From the NCBI GenBank assembly GCA_900314725.1, contig OMWJ01000001.1, positions 1 to 64,000 on the forward strand: a DNA stretch of 64,000 nt, written 5' to 3'. Under the pieces are notes generated by a model. That model ran no database searches. It was not told the origin of the DNA and worked only from the letters and a program-made list of their open reading frames with translations. Below, one piece after another: positions 54,964-63,723 of the stretch (positions within the stretch are counted from its first letter, which is position 1; every line of letters starts with the position of its first letter). Made by a program: the position numbers and the translations under genes. The stretch is from an uncultured Bacteroidales bacterium (GTDB taxonomy: Bacteria; Bacteroidota; Bacteroidia; Bacteroidales; P3).

Positions 54964-54994
54964 CAAAGATATAACAAAATTTCATTATAACAAA
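54964..54994 (-). promoter_or_regulatory. Promoter of tracrRNA
   Basis: On the minus strand TTTG (54994-54991), exactly 19 bases, then TATCTTTG (54971-54964). Transcription would begin at or just before the anti-repeat. Confidence 0.8.
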
Positions 54995-55031
54995 TTCTTT
55001 TAAGAAAATTTTCCACTCCCAAAATTTTTCG

Positions 55032-55039
55032 TAACTTTG
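55032..55039 (+). promoter_or_regulatory. -7 box for cas9
   Basis: TAACTTTG matches TAnnTTTG, 25 bases before the cas9 start, back-to-back with the tracrRNA promoter. Confidence 0.55.
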
Positions 55040-55064
55040 TGCATATAAAAACAAAGAAGTTTCT

Positions 55065-58000
55065 ATGAAAAAAATAATAGGTTTAGATTTAGGTGTTGGC
55101 TCTATTGGTTGGGCTGTCGTTAATGAAGCGGAAAATGATAATGAACAAAGTAATATTGTCCGTTTAGGCGTAAGGGTAAATCCTTTAACAGCAGATGAAC
55201 AAAGTAATTTTGAAGAAGGCAAAAGTATAACAACTAATGCAGACCGAACATTAAAACGTTCGGCAAGAAGGAATCTACAGCGTTTCCGTTTAAGGAGGAA
55301 TGAATTAGTAAAAGTCTTAAAAGAAAACAACATCATCAATGAAGATTCTTGCCTCATAGAAAATGGCAAAAATACTACTTTTGAAACATTATCTTTAAGG
55401 GCAAAGGCTGTTAATGAAAAAGTTTCTTTAGAAGAATTTGCTCGTATATTACTTTCCATTAATTCAAAGAGAGGATATAAAAGTAATAGAAAAGCTTTGA
55501 ACAGCGAACAAGAAGATGGACAATTAATAGATTCTATAGACGTAGCAAGAGAGTTGAACGAAAGAAATATCACTCCATCACAATATTGTTTAGAACTATT
55601 GCAACAAGGCAAAGAAACATTCCCTGACTTCTATCGTTCAGATTTACAAAACGAGTTTGATAAAATCTGGAATTATCAAAAGCAATACTATGCAGATATT
55701 TTAACAGATGAATTTAAAAATCATATACAAGGGCGAAGTAAAACAAATGTTACAAAGATATTTTTAGCCAAGTACGGTCTTTATGCAGAAGATATAAAAG
55801 GGTCAAAGAAAGACATCAAAAACAAAGGATTACAATTAAAAGTAGAAGCATTAACAAGAAAATTAACAAAAGAAGAATTAGTTTATGTTGTTGCTGAAAT
55901 AAACGGTCAGATAAGTGGTTCTTCTGGTTATTTAGGGGCAATAAGCGATAGAAATAAAGAATTGTATTTTAGAAATCAAACCGTAGGACAATATCTGCAT
56001 AATATCATAAAAACAAACCCTCATGCAAGCCTTAAAAATCTTGTGTTTTATAGACAAGATTACATAGATGAATTTGACAAAATATGGGATACTCAAGCAA
56101 AATACTATCCTCAACTAACTTCTGATTTAAAGAAAAAAATAAAAGATAACATTATTTTTTATCAAAGAAGATTGAAAAGCCAGAAAGGACTATTAGACTT
56201 CTGTATTTTTGAAAGCAAAGAAATCGAAATAATAGTTGATGGCAAGAAAAAGAAGAAAAGAACAGGATTAAGAGTTTGTCCAAAATCTTCTCCACTGTTT
56301 CAAGAGTTTAGAACATGGCAAATGCTAAATAATTTACAAATAATAAGTGAAACAGGGGAAAAACGTTACTTGGACATAGAAGAGAAAGACAAGTTATTTG
56401 AAGAATTGCAATACACAGATAAATTAAAAAAATCTGAATTTTTGAAATTATTGCTGAATAAAGCTAAAGGATATTCTTCTAACTACGAAGAACTGATAGG
56501 AAACCGTACAATAGCAAAACTTTACTCAGTGGCACCTTCAATTAAAGAAGAAGTTTTTATTTTTAATAGTGCTGAAGACTTACAATCTCAACTAATCTTT
56601 AGACTTTGGCTCCTTCTCTATTCTTATGAAGGGGATAATACTCCTACAGGTAATGGGAACCTTATTGCAAGGTTAGAAAATGAGTATGGTTTTTCTAAAG
56701 AAGAAGCAAAAGGTTTAGCAAATATTTCATTTGAGGAAGATTATTCTAATCTGTCTTCTAAGGCTATAAAGAAAATATTACCTTTCTTGAAAGAAGGTTA
56801 TCAATATGATGAAGCTTGTCTTTTGGCTGGATACAAACATTCCGAACAATCTCTAACAAGAGAAGAAATAGACAACAAGATACTAAAAGATAAATTAGAT
56901 TTATTACCAAAAAATAGTTTAAGAAACCCTGTAGTTGAAAAGATTCTTAACCAAATGGTTAATGTTGTTAATGCTTTAATAGAAGAATATGGCAAACCTG
57001 ATGAGATAAGAATAGAAATGGCAAGAGAATTAAAAAAGTCTGCTGCGGAAAGAGAGTCTACGACAAAAGCAATAAATGATAATTCTAAATTAAATGAGGC
57101 CTATGTAAAAGAAATAAAAGATTATTACCATTTTACTCATGTAAGCCGCAACGATGTTATACGCTATAAACTTTGGAAAGAATTAGAAAGCAATGGTTTT
57201 AAGACATTGTACTCAAATACATATATTCCAAAAGAAGAAGTTTTTGATAAAAAATTTGATATAGAACATATCATCCCTCAATCTAAACTCTTTGATGATT
57301 CATTTGCAAACAAGACTCTTGAACTTCGAGATATAAATATAGAAAAAAGTAATGAAACTGCCTATGATTTTGTCGCAAACAAATACGGAGAAGAAGGATT
57401 GCAACAATATCTTAATAGAATTGAGAATTTACTTAAATCTAATAAAATAGGCAGAACGAAATATAGAAACCTAAAAACCAAACTTACAGATATACCAAAA
57501 GACTTTATAAACCGAGATCTTAATGATACTCAATATATCTCTAAAAAAGCAAAAGAAATGCTTCTTTCTATTGTAAAAGAAGTTAATACAACAACAGGTT
57601 CAGTTACAGATAAATTGCGTGAAGATTGGCAGATAGTCAATATTATGCAAGAACTAAATTGGGATAAATATTCTGCTTTAGGTCTCACTGAAGTTATAGA
57701 AAACAAAGATGGACAAACAATAAGAAAAATAAAAGATTGGACAAAAAGAAATGACCATCGCCATCATGCTATGGATGCTTTAACCATAGCATTTACAAAA
57801 CATTCTTATATACAATACTTGAATAACCTAAATGCAAGAAGTGATAAGTCAGGCAGTATTTATGCAATAGAGAAAAAAGAATTATATAGAGACGAACATA
57901 ATAAACTTTTATTTAACCCTCCTTTGCCTATAGATGAGTTCCGTTCTGAAGTAAAAAAACATTTAGAGCAAATTTTGGTATCAATTAAAGCAAAAAATAA

Positions 58001-59114
58001 GGTCGTAACACAAAATATCAATAAAACAAAACGCAAAGGCGGAACAAATAGAGTGATCCAATTAACTCCAAGAGGACAATTACACAAGGAAACTGTTTAT
58101 GGTAAAAGACAAAGATATATAACAAAAGAAGAAAAAGTTGGAGGAAGTTTTTCTAAAGAAAAGATAATGACTGTTTGCCGTAAAGACTATAGAGAAGCCC
58201 TTCTTAACCGTTTAGAAGAATATTACAACGACCCTAAAAAAGCTTTTACAGGCAAAAACTCTTTAGAAAAAAATCCGGTTTATTATAATCTTGCCTTAGA
58301 AAAAAAAGTTCCTGAAAGAGTAAAAACCGTTTCCTTTGAAACAATCTATACCATAAGAAAAGAGATCTCAAAAGATCTTAAACTTGACAAAGTTGTTGAT
58401 GTAAGAATAAGGAAAATCTTAGAAGAAAGATTAAAAGAATATAATGGTAATGCTAATGAAGCGTTTTCTAATCTTGATGAAAATCCTATTTGGAGTAACA
58501 AAGAAAAAGGTATTGCAATAAAAAGAGTAACCATTACTGCGATAAATAATGCTGAAGCTTTACATGATAAAAAAGATAACAAAGGAAATCTTATTTTAGA
58601 TAGCGAAGGAAACAAACAGCCTGTTGATTTTGTAAGTACAGGAAACAATCATCATGTTGCTATTTATAGAGATGAAAACGGAGATTTACAAGAAAATATT
58701 GTCTCTTTTTATGAAGCAACAGCAAGGGCTATCAATCAAGAACCTATTATAGATAAAAATTATAATTCAGATAAAGGCTGGAAGTTTCTCTTTACTATGA
58801 AACAAAATGAATATTTTCTTTTCCCTGATGATAAAGGATTTAATCCAACAGAACTTACAAAGGATTTTATTCTTAACGAAGACAACTATTCAATTCTTTC
58901 CCCTCATTTATTTAGGGTGCAATCTTTATCTAAAGTTATGTATGGGAATTCTGCTGTAAGAGACTATATTTTTAGGCACCATTTAGAAACAAATGTAAGT
59001 TCAAAACTTAGAGATTTTACATATAAACAATATAAATCGCTTGCATTTGCTTCAACTATTGTTAAAGTCAGAATTAATCATATCGGTAAAATTGTTGCAG
59101 TAGGAGAATATTAA
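55065..59114 (+). CDS. cas9: CRISPR-associated endonuclease Cas9 (type II-C)
   Basis: The 1,349-residue protein has every nuclease motif. RuvC-I is GLDLGVGSIGWA with Asp8; the Arg-rich bridge helix is RTLKRSARRNLQRFRLRR; RuvC-II is IRIEMARE with Glu651. HNH is DIEHIIPQSK with His735; RuvC-III is HRHHAMDA with His901 and Asp904. Both nuclease centres therefore look intact. The size and the VCPKSSPLFQEFRTWQ segment in the recognition lobe fit the large Bacteroidota II-C group. The C-terminal PAM-interacting region ends in VKVRINHIGKIVAVGEY; the PAM cannot be read. It cuts DNA matching crRNAs from the array at 60873-61304. Confidence 0.97.
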   Translation: MKKIIGLDLGVGSIGWAVVNEAENDNEQSNIVRLGVRVNPLTADEQSNFEEGKSITTNADRTLKRSARRNLQRFRLRRNELVKVLKENNIINEDSCLIENGKNTTFETLSLRAKAVNEKVSLEEFARILLSINSKRGYKSNRKALNSEQEDGQLIDSIDVARELNERNITPSQYCLELLQQGKETFPDFYRSDLQNEFDKIWNYQKQYYADILTDEFKNHIQGRSKTNVTKIFLAKYGLYAEDIKGSKKDIKNKGLQLKVEALTRKLTKEELVYVVAEINGQISGSSGYLGAISDRNKELYFRNQTVGQYLHNIIKTNPHASLKNLVFYRQDYIDEFDKIWDTQAKYYPQLTSDLKKKIKDNIIFYQRRLKSQKGLLDFCIFESKEIEIIVDGKKKKKRTGLRVCPKSSPLFQEFRTWQMLNNLQIISETGEKRYLDIEEKDKLFEELQYTDKLKKSEFLKLLLNKAKGYSSNYEELIGNRTIAKLYSVAPSIKEEVFIFNSAEDLQSQLIFRLWLLLYSYEGDNTPTGNGNLIARLENEYGFSKEEAKGLANISFEEDYSNLSSKAIKKILPFLKEGYQYDEACLLAGYKHSEQSLTREEIDNKILKDKLDLLPKNSLRNPVVEKILNQMVNVVNALIEEYGKPDEIRIEMARELKKSAAERESTTKAINDNSKLNEAYVKEIKDYYHFTHVSRNDVIRYKLWKELESNGFKTLYSNTYIPKEEVFDKKFDIEHIIPQSKLFDDSFANKTLELRDINIEKSNETAYDFVANKYGEEGLQQYLNRIENLLKSNKIGRTKYRNLKTKLTDIPKDFINRDLNDTQYISKKAKEMLLSIVKEVNTTTGSVTDKLREDWQIVNIMQELNWDKYSALGLTEVIENKDGQTIRKIKDWTKRNDHRHHAMDALTIAFTKHSYIQYLNNLNARSDKSGSIYAIEKKELYRDEHNKLLFNPPLPIDEFRSEVKKHLEQILVSIKAKNKVVTQNINKTKRKGGTNRVIQLTPRGQLHKETVYGKRQRYITKEEKVGGSFSKEKIMTVCRKDYREALLNRLEEYYNDPKKAFTGKNSLEKNPVYYNLALEKKVPERVKTVSFETIYTIRKEISKDLKLDKVVDVRIRKILEERLKEYNGNANEAFSNLDENPIWSNKEKGIAIKRVTITAINNAEALHDKKDNKGNLILDSEGNKQPVDFVSTGNNHHVAIYRDENGDLQENIVSFYEATARAINQEPIIDKNYNSDKGWKFLFTMKQNEYFLFPDDKGFNPTELTKDFILNEDNYSILSPHLFRVQSLSKVMYGNSAVRDYIFRHHLETNVSSKLRDFTYKQYKSLAFASTIVKVRINHIGKIVAVGEY

Positions 59115-59130
59115 TTGTAACGTTATCAAG

Positions 59131-59180
59131 TAATCATCGTATAATAGGTAATTATTAACCAATTAAAAACCTTTTATACG

Positions 59181-59187
<7 letters not shown>
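59131..59187. repeat. 12-bp inverted repeat spanning the cas1 start codon
   Basis: TAATCATCGTAT (59131-59142) and ATACGATGATTA (59176-59187) are perfect complements separated by 33 AT-rich bases. The cas1 ATG (59181-59183) lies inside the right arm. It could fold in mRNA and hide the start, or serve as an operator. Confidence 0.6.
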
Positions 59188-60406
<1,219 letters not shown>

Positions 60407-60427
60407 TGTTGATTTTCAGTCATTTAA

Positions 60428-60560
60428 AAAACACTTGATTTTCATTAAAAAAAACGAAGAGTTTAGGGTGTAAAGTCTTCGTTTTCGCAAAAAAAGTCTT
60501 CGTTTTTAGAAATTAAAACGAAGACTTTTTTCAAGATAATTAAGAGTTGATATTTTCTCC
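60428..60560. repeat. Mosaic palindromic intergenic element, copy 5
   Basis: It contains the shared core in reverse orientation (GTTTAGGGTGTAAAG, 60461-60475) flanked by GAAGA/TCTTC. A long hairpin (60490-60508 with 60513-60531, AAAAAAGTCTTCGTTTT and complement) ends in T6. It sits right after cas2 and may end the cas transcript. 60560-60850 is very AT-rich with nothing recognisable. Confidence 0.75.
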
Positions 60561-60854
60561 CTTTTTTATGTCCGAAAAACATAATTTTGCTCTTAAAAAA
60601 ATGTAAAAATAATAGAGAAAATTTTTTCAAAATTTTTATTCTGCCTTCTATTTTTTTATCGTTTTTTGAAAATTTATTGCTTTTTTCTTTAAAAAACAGA
60701 CAAAATCTCTAAGTCAAAAACTATTTTTTATTGATAAATTTAACACTAAAAAACTAAAAATAGAACAAAAAAAATAGACCATTCGCCTTAATAAAACCCT
60801 TTTTCCAGAAAGAAATTAGCACTGAACTATAGTTTGTAAAGAACTGAAAATAAA

Positions 60855-60895
60855 ATCTTTGCAGTGTGGTATGTTGTGTTTCACACTGCAAAGAT
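60855..60895 (-). terminator. Terminator-like hairpin built from the distal CRISPR repeat
   Basis: Read on the minus strand, ATCTTTGCAGTGTG within the last repeat (60895-60882) pairs perfectly with CACACTGCAAAGAT (60868-60855) across a 13-base loop, followed by TTTATTTTC. It would end the array transcript and supports minus-strand transcription. Confidence 0.65.
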
Positions 60896-61304
60896 ACAAA
60901 ATTGAAAGCAATTCACAACTCACTAAATTTGGTCGTTTGGATTACTATTGTTGTGTTTCACACTGCAAAGATACAAAATTGAAAGCAATTCACAACAAAG
61001 CGTAACGGCTTTGACCTTAGTTTTGCGTTGTGTTTCACACTGCAAAGATACAAAATTGAAAGCAATTCACAACTATTATCATTCCGATAACTGTGGCTGC
61101 AACGTTGTGTTTCACACTGCAAAGATACAAAATTGAAAGCAATTCACAACAACCGCCTGCAAGTCTGACCGCCTGAAAATGTTGTGTTTCACACTGCAAA
61201 GATACAAAATTGAAAGCAATTCACAACATATAATAATTTAATAGAAATATACTTTTTGTTGTGTTTCACACTGCAAAGATACAAAATTGAAAGCAATTCA
61301 CAAC
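60873..61304 (-). CRISPR. Type II-C CRISPR array, 6 repeats and 5 spacers
   Basis: Six apparently identical 47-bp repeats start at 60873, 60950, 61027, 61104, 61181 and 61258, separated by five 30-bp spacers (period 77). Read on the minus strand the repeat opens GTTGTGAATTGCTTTCAATT and ends GTGTGAAACACAAC. This orientation is set by complementarity to the tracrRNA and by the hairpin at the distal end. The leader should therefore be to the right (61305 onward) and the newest spacer is 61228-61257. Each repeat carries a TTG-N19-TATCTTTG promoter-like sequence. All repeats look undegenerate, including the oldest. Confidence 0.97.
61274..61303 (-). promoter_or_regulatory. Promoter motif inside the CRISPR repeat (leader-proximal copy; same in all six)
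   Basis: On the minus strand, repeat bases 2-4 are TTG and bases 24-31 are TATCTTTG with exactly 19 between, the Bacteroidota -33/-7 arrangement. Transcription would start near repeat base 37-39 and run into the next spacer. Confidence 0.6.
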
Positions 61305-61321
61305 ATACTAATATTAAGTTT

Positions 61322-61350
61322 TTAGCGTTATATAGAAATATATAACGCTT
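61322..61350. other. Hairpin in the presumed leader region
   Basis: TAGCGTTATATA and TATATAACGCT flank a GAAA-type loop, just right of the array; followed by TTTTATT on the plus strand. Could be a terminator for plus-strand readthrough or a leader feature. The rest of 61305-61355 is AT-rich. Confidence 0.45.
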
Positions 61351-61355
61351 TTATT

Positions 61356-61463
61356 ATGTTAAGTTTTATTTTTGGTTATATTTTTGGCGGCTTTCTTCGT
61401 GATTGGCATGATGGTTTAAACTTTAAGAAACGTAGGAGAATAGGTTTTAAGAGTCTTCATTGA
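61356..61463 (+). CDS. Possible 35-residue small protein
   Basis: An ATG frame encodes an aromatic, glycine-rich hydrophobic start (MLSFIFGYIFGGFLRDWHDG) followed by a basic cluster (KKRRR). The composition fits a small membrane peptide, but no relatives are recognised and the frame may be chance. 61464-61538 shows nothing. Confidence 0.3.
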   Translation: MLSFIFGYIFGGFLRDWHDGLNFKKRRRIGFKSLH

Positions 61464-61538
61464 GGAACAAGAAACCATCTGCGTCATATATAGGATACCT
61501 ATGTTATTGCGATTTTTTTAAAGAAAAAATAGTTATTT

Positions 61539-62693
61539 TCATTGAAATAAATGTCTGTAATTAATAAGTTTAATGTTAGAAACAGTGTTTTCCATATTAC
61601 CTGCATAGATAACAGTTTTATGAGATATAGGTTGTTTGATTAGAGAAGCTGTTTTCTTCAGTGTTTTTTCAAATACGGAGTTATAAGTCATTGAAGACTT
61701 GATTTCAAAAGCAGACAATTCTCCTTCTTCCAATGACAACAAGTCTATTTCATTTTGATTTGAATCTCTATAAAAGTAAAGACGAGGTTCTTTTCCTTGA
61801 TTTAATCTATGTTTAATGAATTCTGAAACGACAAAATTCTCAAATAGCGATCCCTTTAACTTATCGCGTGATAATTGGGAGATAGATTCAATATTCAGTA
61901 AGTAACACGCAAGACCTGTATCGCAAAAGTAAAGTTTTGGAGATTTAATTAAACGTTTACCAAAGTTATCATAGTAAGGAGGAAGCAAATAAACAATATA
62001 TGAGGTTTGCAGTATGGAAAGCCAAGAAGTTATTGTATTGGAAGTAACTCCAACTTCATTGGCTAACTGTGAAGCATTAAATACAGAGCCAATTCTTCCT
62101 GCACATAGTTTTAGAAAGTTGTTAAACTGCATTATCCCTTTGACTTGCAACAAATCCCTAACATCTTTTTCTAAATAGGTTTTGACATAGAAAGGATACA
62201 GCATATCGGGAATATTTTTCTTTGCACAGATGGCTGGATATAATCCATTGAACAGTATTTCATCTAAGGACATATCTTTATATATATTCGCAACTTCACT
62301 GTATGACATTGGCAGCAATTCAAACAAAGCAACACGTCCCGCTAATGATTGTGTGATGGTTTTCATCATTTGAAAGTTCGAACTCCCCGAAAGAATGAAT
62401 TTTCTTTTCGGGTTATTATCTACAATTCCTTGAATATATGAAAATAAGGATGGAACCCTTTGTACTTCATCCAAAATAATACCAGTTCCCGTTTGATTTA
62501 AAAAACCGATAGGATCATTTTCGGCATAATTTCTTACATCCAAATCCTCTAACGAAAATACAGCATAATCGTTAAACATGTGCTTTATTAGAGTACTTTT
62601 TCCTGATTGACGAGGTCCTGTAACACAAATAACAGAATAATATTCTATTGCCTTATATATAGCCCTACTTATCTCTCTTTCAATTATTTTCAT
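61539..62693 (-). CDS. AAA family ATPase with DUF4143
   Basis: The 384-residue protein has an AAA_14 domain with Walker A GPRQSGKST and Walker B GIILDEVQR. SGSSNFQMMKTITQSLAGR follows, then a C-terminal DUF4143 domain with a PD-(D/E)XK-like core (FYRDSNQNEIDLL, FEIKSSMTY). These mobile, often multi-copy ATPases of Bacteroidota and archaea have no settled role. I chose the ATG at 62693; a TTG at 62705 lies between the -7 box and the ATG. It is not part of the CRISPR operon. Confidence 0.9.
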   Translation of the reverse strand: MKIIEREISRAIYKAIEYYSVICVTGPRQSGKSTLIKHMFNDYAVFSLEDLDVRNYAENDPIGFLNQTGTGIILDEVQRVPSLFSYIQGIVDNNPKRKFILSGSSNFQMMKTITQSLAGRVALFELLPMSYSEVANIYKDMSLDEILFNGLYPAICAKKNIPDMLYPFYVKTYLEKDVRDLLQVKGIMQFNNFLKLCAGRIGSVFNASQLANEVGVTSNTITSWLSILQTSYIVYLLPPYYDNFGKRLIKSPKLYFCDTGLACYLLNIESISQLSRDKLKGSLFENFVVSEFIKHRLNQGKEPRLYFYRDSNQNEIDLLSLEEGELSAFEIKSSMTYNSVFEKTLKKTASLIKQPISHKTVIYAGNMENTVSNIKLINYRHLFQ

Positions 62694-62721
62694 CGTTTTA
62701 TGCAAAATTGAAATTCAATTG

Positions 62722-62729
62722 CAAAATTA
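62722..62729 (-). promoter_or_regulatory. -7 box for the AAA/DUF4143 gene
   Basis: TAATTTTG on the minus strand, 28 bases before the ATG at 62693, matches TAnnTTTG. Confidence 0.55.
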
Positions 62730-62767
62730 CATAATTTCTTTGTAACTACCAAATAATCACATATAAA

Positions 62768-62872
62768 AAAGAGTATGTTGTCAAATGTGAAATGTATCTT
62801 TATTCTATTACAAGTAACATTCCTGAAAACGTAGAAAAGGCACAATAACACTGGGCGATCGAAACACCCTGC
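62768..62872 (+). pseudogene. Decayed transposase-like fragment (possibly ISAs1 family)
   Basis: In one frame the sequence reads MYLYSITSNIPENVEKAQ, a stop at 62846, then HWAIETP. This recalls the YYISSL...HW.IEN block near the C-terminus of ISAs1/H-repeat transposases, with the catalytic continuation missing. The resemblance is short and by eye only. Confidence 0.3.
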
Positions 62873-62943
62873 GTATTATCATGCCTTTCCATTTCGCAAG
62901 ATTACAACAATAAATTAGACTACAAGCAAAAAAATAATAAAAA

Positions 62944-63021
62944 ATGACAATAAAAGATTTTGATAAAAAATTACAAAACATAGCAGATCAGATGCCTGAC
63001 TCTCTGTTGTACTTAACATAG
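62944..63021 (+). pseudogene. Possible truncated gene start (25 codons)
   Basis: MTIKDFDKKLQNIADQMPDS plus five residues, after a run of AAAAAATAATAAAAA that could serve as an A-rich ribosome site. It may be the head of a gene cut by a deletion, or chance. Low confidence. Confidence 0.2.
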
Positions 63022-63055
63022 TATAAAGTACAGATTAGTGAAAGATATTCCAAGG

Positions 63056-63184
63056 TCAGTCGTCAGAATAGAGTTCATTTTTCTTGAAAAAACTATGCAT
63101 ATCCTGAAAGAACCAGATGATTAGTCCAAGGAATCCAAAAAAACCGATAACGCCGACTAATATTGTAAGAATAATACGAATCAT
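63056..63184 (-). CDS. Small single-span membrane protein (42 residues)
   Basis: The frame begins MIRIILTILVGVIGFFGFLG, a clear transmembrane helix (about residues 3-26), and ends in a charged tail (KKNELYSDD). No family recognised. It follows the 122-residue membrane protein gene on the same strand after 170 bases in which I see nothing else. Confidence 0.5.
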   Translation of the reverse strand: MIRIILTILVGVIGFFGFLGLIIWFFQDMHSFFKKNELYSDD

Positions 63185-63354
63185 AATTACATATAAAAGG
63201 ATCACACCCTTTGATATAATCCTTAATTCTCTTTTATAAATTTTCTAATTTTATTTATTGTATTCATATCTTTCTTCTGAATGAGAGTATTTATATAGAT
63301 CTTTTTTGTTTCCTATTACTTCTTCTCTGTCCAATTCTTCATCTGAAAAGAAAC

Positions 63355-63723
63355 CTATATCAGCATCTCACGTCTTACTTTATAGTAAGTATCGCCAATT
63401 TTTTCTATTTCCCAATATTCATCTTCCTCACACCTGTTTAGCAAATCAGAGTCTGTATTTATTTTCTGAGATTCATTTTGAGAATTATTCTTTCTTGGAT
63501 CAATATTACATATATCCCCTATTCGACCTGTTTCAACAGGTTCTCTCTTTTCAGGAATAAGGCTTCCTATCGTAACCCCCAAACATAAGATTGAAACTGC
63601 TATTATCGTTTCCAATCCGTTTTCTTTTTTGCTCTCATAATTTAAACTATCAAAAAACGTGAATACTCCCTTGCTTATCCCATTGTATTCAATACTACAA
63701 AGATATAAACATTTAGTTGTCAA
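63355..63723 (-). CDS. Hypothetical membrane protein
   Basis: The 122-residue product has one membrane segment (IIAVSILCLGVTIGSLI, about residues 40-56) and a charged C-terminal part rich in Asn, Glu and Asp. No family recognised. The only usable in-frame start is a TTG at 63723, overlapping the end of the upstream gene by 11 bases. It is therefore probably translated by coupling. Confidence 0.5.
   Translation of the reverse strand: MTTKCLYLCSIEYNGISKGVFTFFDSLNYESKKENGLETIIAVSILCLGVTIGSLIPEKREPVETGRIGDICNIDPRKNNSQNESQKINTDSDLLNRCEEDEYWEIEKIGDTYYKVRREMLI

Noticed and set aside
60560-60850. A structured RNA gene between cas2 and the array
   Set aside because: Very AT-rich with no stable stem, no promoter spacing and no anti-repeat; the tracrRNA is upstream of cas9.
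60948-61136. A 62-codon plus-strand frame within the CRISPR array
   Set aside because: It consists of repeated CRISPR repeat translations and is an artefact of the array.
61228-61257. Leader-proximal spacer as a self-targeting or leader-derived spacer
   Set aside because: It shares only a short AT-rich string with the flanking leader, expected by chance at this base composition.
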